64,000 nt of DNA, from NCBI RefSeq assembly GCF_004154955.1, contig NZ_CP011524.1, positions 1,674,001 through 1,738,000 of the forward strand. Reading direction: 5' to 3'. Both the position numbers and the translations under genes were made by a program. Below are positions 35,477-42,310 of the stretch, in pieces (the first letter of the stretch is position 1; every line of letters starts with the position of its first letter). This DNA is from Intestinimonas butyriciproducens (GTDB lineage Bacteria > Bacillota > Clostridia > Oscillospirales > Oscillospiraceae). The notes beneath the pieces were generated by a model that was given only the letters and a program-made list of their open reading frames with translations, did no database searches and was not told the DNA's origin.

Positions 35477-36097
35477 TCAAGCGGCTGTCTTTGCTTTTGC
35501 TTCCCGGTTTCTTTTTATCAGAAGGCCCAGTGCCCGCAGTCCAAAATGGACGGCAAAGGCGATCCCTTGCCCAATGGAGAGCGAAAGCGCCGCCCGAATG
35601 GCAATGACCGGGCTGTGCCTGTCGAAATCCACCGCAGTGCGGATTTTCCGCTCTCTGATATTAAAATTGTTCTCCAAAAGTGGGATTACCATACCAAGTA
35701 TTGCGTTGGCGCCGCCAAAGGCAGCCGCAGCCATGGCTGGATCGGACGCCGCCATCGTGAGTGTCAGATCCAGATCATCTACTCTTATCCTCTTTTGGAG
35801 GCTCCCAGCGGCATCAGCCGCCAGAGGCAAAAATTGCCGCACCAACTCCAGGGTGTCCTTCGGCTCCGGCACCGCATCTGCATCCGCTTTGTGCTTCCGC
35901 TCTGGTTTTGCCCCTGTGCCTGGGCCAGATGGTCTCTCTTTCTTCTTTTTTACAGGGAATACCCGTATGCGCAGAGGCCCTACCCGTATCAGGATCTGAA
36001 GCCCCTGCTCTGCATACACCACGGTTCCGCCCACGCGGACCTGGGAAAAAAGCAGCAGCCCAAAGAAGACCGCGCCTAGAATCAGCAACGCCTTCAC
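35477..36097 (-). CDS. DUF2953 (YtfI-like) membrane-anchored protein
   Basis: A 206-residue protein with one N-terminal hydrophobic helix (residues 2-18), a highly charged Lys/Pro linker (about 50-75) and a C-terminal domain ending in a hydrophobic segment (GQGIAFAVHFGLRALGLLI). Usually paired with ytfJ in spore formers; function unknown, probably sporulation-related. It starts with GTG at 36097, preceded by AGGAG. Confidence 0.8.
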   Translation of the reverse strand: MKALLILGAVFFGLLLFSQVRVGGTVVYAEQGLQILIRVGPLRIRVFPVKKKKERPSGPGTGAKPERKHKADADAVPEPKDTLELVRQFLPLAADAAGSLQKRIRVDDLDLTLTMAASDPAMAAAAFGGANAILGMVIPLLENNFNIRERKIRTAVDFDRHSPVIAIRAALSLSIGQGIAFAVHFGLRALGLLIKRNREAKAKTAA

Positions 36098-36103
36098 CCC
36101 GCT

Positions 36104-36766
36104 TCACTCCTCCGCTGCCGGGATATCTGCTTCGGTGGCGGAGAGTTCCCGCGCGGCTTCCAGCAGCTCCTCATCGGTTAGATCTTCCGTCTGCTCACCC
36201 CGTAGCTTTTCCAGCGCCGCCTGCATTTCCAGTGTGATCTGTCCATCCTCAGGGCCAGCGCTGGGGAGTTCCGGCAGCTCCTCCAGGCTGGAGAGCCCAA
36301 AAGAGCGTAAGAAGGTAGTGGTCGTGCGGTATAGGATCGGCCTTCCCGGCACAGCCAGGCGTCCGCACTCCTCAATGAGCTCACGGTCCAGCAGCAAGCT
36401 CACGGTATACGAGCTGTCCACGCCGCGGATCTGGTCCACGTAAGCTCGCGTCGTGGGCTGATAGTAGGCGATAACAGACAGCACCTCCAGAGCAGGCGGA
36501 GAAAGTTTGGCCGGCCTGCGGCTTTCAAAGGTTTTTCGAATCAGTTCGGCATACTCCGGCGCAGAGCAGAGCTGATAGCTGCTGTCCAGCTTGATGAGGC
36601 GGATGCCCCGGCGCTCATAGCTGTACGCATCCATCAGTTTCTGGGCCACCGCATCCGCCGTGGCCCGGTCGATTTCCAGCGCCAGACAGATCCGCTCCAC
36701 TCCCACGGGCTCTCCTGCTGCGAACAGGATGCCCTCCATAGCGGACTCAATTTCTTTCAGGTCCAT
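36104..36766 (-). CDS. scpB: segregation and condensation protein B
   Basis: Non-SMC subunit of condensin (Smc-ScpA-ScpB), which organises replicated chromosomes. The 220-residue protein contains two winged-helix domains, with the conserved ALEVLSVIAYYQPTTRAYVDQIRG. It lies 22 bases after scpA, as is normal. Confidence 0.95.
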   Translation of the reverse strand: MDLKEIESAMEGILFAAGEPVGVERICLALEIDRATADAVAQKLMDAYSYERRGIRLIKLDSSYQLCSAPEYAELIRKTFESRRPAKLSPPALEVLSVIAYYQPTTRAYVDQIRGVDSSYTVSLLLDRELIEECGRLAVPGRPILYRTTTTFLRSFGLSSLEELPELPSAGPEDGQITLEMQAALEKLRGEQTEDLTDEELLEAARELSATEADIPAAEE

Positions 36767-36788
36767 ATGCGCTCCCCTTCTCCCGGCC

Positions 36789-37586
36789 TCAGTATGCGTC
36801 CGTGGAAAACTCCAGCTCTGCTTCGCCCTCTCCGGTGCATGTTACGGTACAGTCCTCATCGGTCCCCGCCAAGCGAATTCGCTTGGCCTTGCACAATTCC
36901 AGCACGGCGATGAAGGTGGCCACTACTTCGGACCGGCTCCGATTTCCCTGAAAGAGGGAGCGGAACCGAGTCACCCCCAAGCGCATAAGGCGGCGCAACA
37001 GCTCCCCCGCCTTGTCCGCTACCGGATAGGGCTCCCTACCCACAATCCCCTCAAAGGCGCTCATGGGGGGCGGCATCTGACTGCCCATACGTTCCCGGAC
37101 TGTCATCATGGCCCGGCGCAGGTCATCCTTGTCATGGACATAGCGATAGGCCCGATTCACCGGAAGTTGTTCCGGTCCCTTTGTGATATAGTCGCGGCCC
37201 AGCGCATAACGACCGGTGAACTCCGGGATCACCGACTTGATCTTCATATAGTTTTCATGGCGCTGGTGGGCCTCCAGGGAGGCAATGAGCTGTTCCATCT
37301 CAGAGAGGGCCTCCTCGTCATGGATGGACAGGAGCATCCGGGATTTAATGAAAATAAGCTGGGCCGCCATGGTCACGAACTCGCTGGCCACTTCCAGATC
37401 AAGTTTCTTGCGCCGCTCCATCCAGGCCAGATACTGCTCCAGGATCACCGAGATCTGGATATCCTTGATCTCCATTTTATTTTTGCTCAGAAGGTGGAGG
37501 ATGAGATCAAGGGGGCCGGTAAAGTCCTCTAAAGCCTCCGCACGGACCTTTACCACTTTTTCCAGATGATAGATGGGACTGTCCAC
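36789..37586 (-). CDS. scpA: segregation and condensation protein A (kleisin)
   Basis: Kleisin subunit linking Smc heads in the bacterial condensin. A 265-residue protein with the typical FTGPLDLILHLLSKNKMEIKDI near the N terminus and a C-terminal winged helix (SRSEVVATFIAVLELCK). The start is GTG 37586, with GGGGGAG about six bases upstream; the open frame upstream to 37736 belongs to the neighbouring protease. Confidence 0.94.
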   Translation of the reverse strand: MDSPIYHLEKVVKVRAEALEDFTGPLDLILHLLSKNKMEIKDIQISVILEQYLAWMERRKKLDLEVASEFVTMAAQLIFIKSRMLLSIHDEEALSEMEQLIASLEAHQRHENYMKIKSVIPEFTGRYALGRDYITKGPEQLPVNRAYRYVHDKDDLRRAMMTVRERMGSQMPPPMSAFEGIVGREPYPVADKAGELLRRLMRLGVTRFRSLFQGNRSRSEVVATFIAVLELCKAKRIRLAGTDEDCTVTCTGEGEAELEFSTDAY

Positions 37587-37603
37587 AGTGCGCTCCCCCT
37601 CTC

Positions 37604-38287
37604 CTATCCAAGCATCAGCGTCAACGGCCAGGAGGACCCCTCCACCAGCAGATCCAGCACCCAATCTCTGGCAATGGCCAACGGCGTGCTGAGAACGCCG
37701 GTCCACAGGATCGCCATAAGAAGAAGCATCCCCCACCGCTCATAGCGGAGGATACCGTAGTAGATCCGGTCCGGCAAAAAGCCCTCCACTACCTTGGAGC
37801 CATCCAGCGGTGGGAACGGAATGAGGTTGAATAGCCCCAGCCCCACGCTGAGAACAGCAGTCATGGCCAAAAAGTCAATGGCTGTGCCCAGCCCTTCAGG
37901 GCCACCTGTGTAGTAAGCGCCGATCAGCGCGGCCCTCAAAGTGAGCGCCGCATAGGCCAACAGGAGATTGGAGACAGGGCCTGCAAGCGCCGTGACCGCC
38001 ATTCCTGTCTTGGGGTGCTTGAAATAGCGCATATCCACCGGGACCGGCTTTGCCCAACCGAACCCCGCCACAATCATCATCAGCGCACCGAAGAGATCGA
38101 TATGCCGCAGAGGATTCAGCGACAGCCGGTGCTGTGCTTTGGCTGTGGGATCCCCCAGGGAATAAGCGGCGAGACCGTGGCAGGTCTCGTGAACCGTCAG
38201 GCACAGCAGCACCGCCGCTACCTGGAGCAGCAGATCGGCGAGACCGGCCCAGTCCATATTCTGTGCAAAATCTGAAAAAGAACCCAA
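37604..38287 (-). CDS. site-2 protease (M50) family membrane metalloprotease
   Basis: A 227-residue multi-pass membrane zinc protease. HETCH supplies two zinc histidines and the catalytic glutamate. The third ligand is in NLIPFPPLDGSK. Cytoplasmic or membrane substrate unknown. It precedes scpA, an arrangement often seen in Clostridia. I place the start at TTG 38287, eight bases after GGGAGG; the frame continues to 38398 but overlaps the phosphatase gene. Confidence 0.88.
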   Translation of the reverse strand: MGSFSDFAQNMDWAGLADLLLQVAAVLLCLTVHETCHGLAAYSLGDPTAKAQHRLSLNPLRHIDLFGALMMIVAGFGWAKPVPVDMRYFKHPKTGMAVTALAGPVSNLLLAYAALTLRAALIGAYYTGGPEGLGTAIDFLAMTAVLSVGLGLFNLIPFPPLDGSKVVEGFLPDRIYYGILRYERWGMLLLMAILWTGVLSTPLAIARDWVLDLLVEGSSWPLTLMLG

Positions 38288-38315
38288 AAGAAGGTCCTCC
38301 CTATTCTCTATATTG

Positions 38316-39008
38316 TCAGGCCAGAACCTTGGCACGAAGTGCGGCCATTTCCAGCTCAGAGAGTCCGGCTGCACGGAGATAGCCGGACACAGAGCCATAC
38401 GCCTCGTTCAGCAGCGCTAGGCATTCGGCCATATACTTGCTTTTTGACATCCCGGCAAAGGGGACAAGATCTGGAACAGACATCCTGATCCGGCGAATGA
38501 TCTCCGCCAGATAGATCTCAGATACCTGATAATCTGCCAGGATATCCTCCCGGCTCACTCCGGCCAGAGAGAGCAGCAGCGCGGCCACCATTCCGGTGCG
38601 GTCTTTTCCCGCCGTACAGTGAAAAAGCACGCCTCCGGGCGCCTCCGCAATGAGGCGCAAGATCCGGCAGGCACTCTCCTTTCGATCCAAGACCTGGAAG
38701 TAGCCACGTCCCACATCTCTCTCCAGATTCGGCATCCTCTCTCCACCCAGCATGGGGGCATGAAAGTAACGAAAGTCCGTTTCTCCCGCCAACTGATCCG
38801 GCTTGCGTTTTGTCTCCTCCTCGCTGCGGAGATCAATGACGGTGGTGATATCTCGGTCCACCAGCCATTCGATGTCCTTTTCCGACAGACCAGTTGGATT
38901 GTCCCCGCGCAGCAGTCGCTCCCAAGCGGTGACGCGGCCTCCTGCAGCCGGATATCCACCCAGGTCCCGCAGATTATTCATGTTTCCCAAGGGAATATGG
39001 CGCAGCAA
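38316..39008 (-). CDS. protein tyrosine phosphatase-like protein
   Basis: A 230-residue dual-specificity/tyrosine phosphatase-type protein. The P-loop HCTAGKDRTG places the catalytic Cys131 and Arg137, in the form with an acidic residue typical of bacterial phosphoinositide or tyrosine phosphatases. The N-terminal NLRDLGGYPAAGGR is the family entry motif. It starts with TTG at 39008, eight bases after GGGAGG. An extension to 39167 would pass through the promoter at 39039-39067. Substrate unknown. Confidence 0.87.
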   Translation of the reverse strand: MLRHIPLGNMNNLRDLGGYPAAGGRVTAWERLLRGDNPTGLSEKDIEWLVDRDITTVIDLRSEEETKRKPDQLAGETDFRYFHAPMLGGERMPNLERDVGRGYFQVLDRKESACRILRLIAEAPGGVLFHCTAGKDRTGMVAALLLSLAGVSREDILADYQVSEIYLAEIIRRIRMSVPDLVPFAGMSKSKYMAECLALLNEAYGSVSGYLRAAGLSELEMAALRAKVLA

Positions 39009-39038
39009 ATGGACCGCCTCCCAGACATTTTGGATTTT

Positions 39039-39067
39039 AGTATAGCAGATTTTCCCGAAAAGCACAA
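39039..39067 (-). promoter_or_regulatory. promoter of the tyrosine phosphatase-like gene
   Basis: Minus strand: TTGTGC (39062-39067), 17-base spacer, TATACT (39039-39044). The predicted start near 39032 supports the TTG start at 39008. Confidence 0.6.
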
Positions 39068-39166
39068 GGAGGAGCAGAGGCAGTCCCCTCTCCCAAATCA
39101 TTCGTTGAAAAGGCCCAAAAAGGGCAGTCACCATAAAAACTGGTAACCACCCTTCAAATGAATCCA

Positions 39167-39735
39167 TTATATTTTTTCTATGGAATGCGTATCATAAAGA
39201 TCCCAATATTTTTTATAGACTCTGTCCTTCTGACCGTCAAGATTCAGCTGGTACATCCTAAATGTGACCCAAAGGTCTTTGGGCTGCCACTGTTCCTCAT
39301 AGGAATAGCAATATTTCATACCCATTTGCTGCATTACCGCTCCGCTTCTCGGATTATTTTTATCATGTGTGGCTGTAATATATGGGATTCCGTCTCTTCG
39401 TAGCCGTTCGACAAGGGCCTTACACTTGCTTCTGTCGCGATTCCGTTATGCCAGAATGCTCTGCGAAGTGCATACCCAAAATCATAACTGTCATTCGTAT
39501 CTGCTTTTACATAGCCGATTGGATCGTTATCCTCTTTTATGCTGTACCTGCTCCTGAAGGATGAAGAAGTGAATACTTTTTTGCCGTGGTTTCCGGTAAA
39601 AAATATGGAAGAGACAAGAGCGTTTTATGAAAAGCGATTGAAAAATCAAGAATACTATTTTGCGATTAGCACTTCCATATCGCTTTCTTCAAATTTTCTT
39701 AGTACAAGACGTTCTGTTTCGAGTCTTATGTCCAT
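39167..39735 (-). pseudogene. GNAT (RimJ/RimL-type) acetyltransferase gene broken by an internal inversion and a frameshift
   Basis: Read on the minus strand, the N terminus (MDIRLETERLVLRKFEESDM) starts at ATG 39735 and the C-terminal half (from KEDNDPIGYV) resumes at about 39532. The middle, with DEEVNTFLPWFPVKNMEET, is found on the plus strand at 39540-39671. Flipping that segment about its TGCT/AGCA ends joins all three parts in one frame without any other edit. A second lesion follows ATEAS near 39415-39430: one base is missing, apparently from an A run. Restoring it continues as LVERLRRDGIPYITATHD and runs to TAA at 39167. The intact protein would have been about 190 residues. Confidence 0.85.
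39540..39671. other. 132-bp inverted segment inside the GNAT pseudogene
   Basis: Bounded by TGCT (39540-39543) and AGCA (39668-39671), an inverted repeat of only four bases. The plus strand of the segment encodes the missing middle of the acetyltransferase. The junction codons reconstruct to VLYLLLKDEE on one side and FAISIKEDND on the other. Confidence 0.8.
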
Positions 39736-39807
39736 TGCTTTTTCTCTAAAATCCAAAGTTTTTATATACTTCACAGCATCTCTGGTGCTACACCTCGACA
39801 CCCCATT

Positions 39808-39836
39808 TTGAAACGCATTCCCTCACAGGATAAAAT
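39808..39836 (+). promoter_or_regulatory. promoter of the small GNAT gene, with downstream dyad
   Basis: TTGAAA (39808-39813), 17-base spacer, TAAAAT (39831-39836). Just after the predicted start, GTAAAC (39848-39853) and GTTTAC (39862-39867) form a dyad with an eight-base gap, in operator position. Confidence 0.6.
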
Positions 39837-39880
39837 ATATAAATACAGTAAACTCGCATGCGTTTACAGAGGGGTATGAA

Positions 39881-40279
39881 ATGATGGAATACAGGGTTGA
39901 TGACCGGGAATTGAGTGCCTCTATATTTATCCCGTTTGTCAATAGAATATGGCCGGGGCGTTATGATGCGGCCAAAACACAGATCGCATTATCAAAAACA
40001 CGGAATATCTCTGCTTATGATGATGTCCTTGTAGGCTGCCTACGAATCCTTTCCGATGGCTATTATTTTGGAACAATTACGGAACTGCTTGTCCTTCCGG
40101 AATACCGGAGGCAGGGAGTAGGGAGCAAACTCCTCCGTCTTGCCAAAAACAACACTCCAACTATGTTGTATTTTGGCGCGCAGCCAGGGCTGGAAGTCTT
40201 TTATGAAAAAAACGGGCGCAGGAAGAGTTTGCAATCCTACACAATAAATGCAGCCTCTTTTTCAGAAAAAGATGGTTAG
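39881..40279 (+). CDS. GNAT-family N-acetyltransferase
   Basis: A 132-residue acetyl-CoA-dependent N-acetyltransferase. The acetyl-CoA-binding motif A is LLVLPEYRRQGVGSKLL, followed by a motif B region with LYFGAQPGLEVFYEKNGRR. Substrate unknown; small members of this type act on amino groups of metabolites or antibiotics. AGAGGGG precedes the ATG by six bases. The base composition is AT-richer than the flanks, suggesting acquisition. Confidence 0.85.
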   Translation: MMEYRVDDRELSASIFIPFVNRIWPGRYDAAKTQIALSKTRNISAYDDVLVGCLRILSDGYYFGTITELLVLPEYRRQGVGSKLLRLAKNNTPTMLYFGAQPGLEVFYEKNGRRKSLQSYTINAASFSEKDG

Positions 40280-40328
40280 GGACCGGACTGTATGCTCGGT
40301 GCAAGCACAAAACAGAATATCTCAGGGC

Positions 40329-40357
40329 GGCTGTTTCCAATGGGGCAGCCATTTTTT
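40329..40357 (+). terminator. terminator-like hairpin after the small GNAT gene
   Basis: GGCTG/CAGCC stem with further weak pairing, followed by ATTTTTTA. The rest of 40280-40468 holds no ORF or RNA that I can support. Confidence 0.5.
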
Positions 40358-40468
40358 ATAAGCGAAAAGAGTCCCCACCTTGCCCATTGCAAGAGGAAAC
40401 TTTTTCACCGTCCGTTTTTCTTCTGCCTTCCCATGTACAGAATATGCAAAAATGCAGGTCTTTTTTCC

Positions 40469-40894
40469 CTAACGCAGCGCAAAACAGGCGCTCTCCATCA
40501 TGGATTTCATTTGGCATAAGCAAAATGGATGACCGGCGGGATCAAGCATCACTCTCCAGGCGTCGGAAAATTGTTCCTCCGCTACCGCCGCTCCACAGCG
40601 GACGGCATGTTGAACCGCCTTTTCTAGATCATTCACGGCAAAGTCCAAATGCGCCATTTGCTGCTGCATTCCCGACCTTTCCGGCCATACGGGCGGTTCA
40701 TACTCTGAGTTTTGTTGGAATGTAATACCGGGGTATCCCCCCTGCGCCGTTCCCGGCACGCCGATACATGCATATTCCTCACTGTGAAATGGTATTTCCC
40801 ATCCGAGCAGCTGCGCATAGAATTTCGCCAGTTCATAAGGGTCTTTGCAGTCCACCGTGAAGGAATACATTTTGATTTTCAGTTCGTCCTCCAT
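40469..40894 (-). CDS. VOC-family (glyoxalase/bleomycin-resistance fold) protein
   Basis: A 141-residue protein with paired beta-alpha-beta-beta-beta modules. KIKMYSFTVDCKDPYELAKFYAQLLGWE opens the first and AHLDFAVNDLEKAVQHAV the second; LDPAGHPFCLCQ is the family ending. The enzymatic role is unknown. I start at ATG 40894; the frame is also open to an ATG at 40930, just after the preceding stop. Base composition resembles the neighbouring GNAT region. Confidence 0.85.
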   Translation of the reverse strand: MEDELKIKMYSFTVDCKDPYELAKFYAQLLGWEIPFHSEEYACIGVPGTAQGGYPGITFQQNSEYEPPVWPERSGMQQQMAHLDFAVNDLEKAVQHAVRCGAAVAEEQFSDAWRVMLDPAGHPFCLCQMKSMMESACFALR

Positions 40895-40936
40895 CGCAGT
40901 TCTTTCCCCCCAATTAACGCATTCCGGCATATCGCC

Positions 40937-41701
40937 TTATTGCGACACAATATGGTTTCTCAGTACGCCGATGCCCTCGATCTCCACTTCAACGGTATCG
41001 CCGGAGCACATGGGACCGATCCCGGCCGGCGTACCGGTGGACACCACATCCCCTGGCTCCAGGGTGATCCCGGCGGTGATGAAAGCCAGCATATCAGGGA
41101 TCTTCGTTAGAAAAAGCGCGGTATTGGCGCTCTGGACCGTATTCCCATTCAGTCGGGTCTGGATTTTCAGCGCCGTGGGGTCCACTTCATCCGTGATCAC
41201 AGGTCCCATTGGCGCAAAGCCGTCCATACACTTGCCTCTGGTCCACTGGCCATCCGCCGCCTGGATGTCCCGGGCAGTCACATCATTGAGGCAGGTAAAA
41301 CCCAGAATATACCCCCAAGCGTCAGCAGCTTTCACTTCTTTGGCCCGCCTCTTGATGACAAACGCCAGCTCGCCCTCATAATCCAGGCGTCCAACAAAGG
41401 CTGGGATACAGATCTCTCCTTCCGGGTCGTTGACACAATTGGACGTTTTCATGAAGATAATCGGGGTCTCTGGAGCGGCCCCGCCCATCTCCAGGGCGTG
41501 ATCGGCGTAATTTTTACCCAAGCAGACGATTTTACCCGGCGTACAGGGTGCCAGCAGGCGGCAGTCTGAGAGCGGCCACCGCTTGCCGTCATAGTACTCG
41601 GTATCCCCCGCATAGGGCGGACATTTCAATGTGTATATGGTATCCCCGTTCAAAACGCCCCAACTGATCTTTCCCATCCTCTCCACACGTACGTACTTCA
41701 T
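40937..41701 (-). CDS. fumarylacetoacetate hydrolase family protein
   Basis: A 254-residue FAH-fold enzyme that hydrolyses or isomerises acylpyruvate-type compounds. The divalent-metal acidic residues fall in LDYEGELAFVI and in CLNDVTARD. The GKNYADHA motif is typical. The substrate cannot be told. The ATG overlaps the ysxC stop (ATGA), tying it to the lon-ysxC transcript. Confidence 0.9.
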   Translation of the reverse strand: MKYVRVERMGKISWGVLNGDTIYTLKCPPYAGDTEYYDGKRWPLSDCRLLAPCTPGKIVCLGKNYADHALEMGGAAPETPIIFMKTSNCVNDPEGEICIPAFVGRLDYEGELAFVIKRRAKEVKAADAWGYILGFTCLNDVTARDIQAADGQWTRGKCMDGFAPMGPVITDEVDPTALKIQTRLNGNTVQSANTALFLTKIPDMLAFITAGITLEPGDVVSTGTPAGIGPMCSGDTVEVEIEGIGVLRNHIVSQ

Positions 41702-42297
41702 AAGAGCCCCTCCCCCAAATGTGCTGAAATCTGGCCCAGCAGGTCCGGACGGCCGGTTCCCTTTTCGGCGGAGAAGGGAATCACCTCTATATCGGCGTCA
41801 ATTTCCAGCGTATCCCGGATACGCTGGAGGTTGGGCTCAATTTCACTTTTTTTAAGCTTATCCAGCTTATTGGCCACCACCACAAAAGGCTTTCCCGCCT
41901 GCTTGAACCACTCGCCCATGGTACAGTCATCCGCCGTGGGCTTGTGCCTGGCATCTACCAACATACATCCCAGGGTCATCAGGCCCGGATCGTCAAACCA
42001 AGATTGGATCAGCCTGGCCCAACGGGCCTTCTCCGCCTGTGACACCTTAGCATATCCATACCCGGGCAGGTCCACCAGATAAAACTTGCCGTCGATCCTG
42101 AAATAATTGATGTGAGAGGTTTTTCCCGGCGCGTTACCCACCCGAGCGAAATTTTTCCGGTTCAGAATGCGGTTGATGACGGAGGACTTTCCCACATTAG
42201 AGCGGCCGGAAAAGACAATTTGAGGCAGCCCGTCCCGAGGAAAGTCCTCCTTTTTCGCCGCGGAACGGACAAATTCCGCGTTTTGTAAATGAATCAT
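41698..42297 (-). CDS. ysxC: ribosome biogenesis GTPase YsxC/EngB
   Basis: Essential GTPase for 50S assembly. A 199-residue protein with GRSNVGKSS (G1), DLPGYGYA (G3) and NKLDKL (G4). It lies 13 bases after lon, the standard clpX-lon-ysxC order. Confidence 0.96.
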   Translation of the reverse strand: MIHLQNAEFVRSAAKKEDFPRDGLPQIVFSGRSNVGKSSVINRILNRKNFARVGNAPGKTSHINYFRIDGKFYLVDLPGYGYAKVSQAEKARWARLIQSWFDDPGLMTLGCMLVDARHKPTADDCTMGEWFKQAGKPFVVVANKLDKLKKSEIEPNLQRIRDTLEIDADIEVIPFSAEKGTGRPDLLGQISAHLGEGLL

Positions 42298-42310
42298 TTC
42301 CGCACTCCCG

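Noticed and set aside
39540-39671. Phase-variable invertible switch
   Set aside because: The flanking inverted repeat is only four bases, no recombinase is nearby, and the gene has a second frameshift. Kept as a one-off inversion.
39539-39811. Plus-strand 90-residue ORF as a separate gene
   Set aside because: Only its first 43 residues look protein-like, and they are the inverted middle of the GNAT gene. The remainder is antisense to its N terminus.
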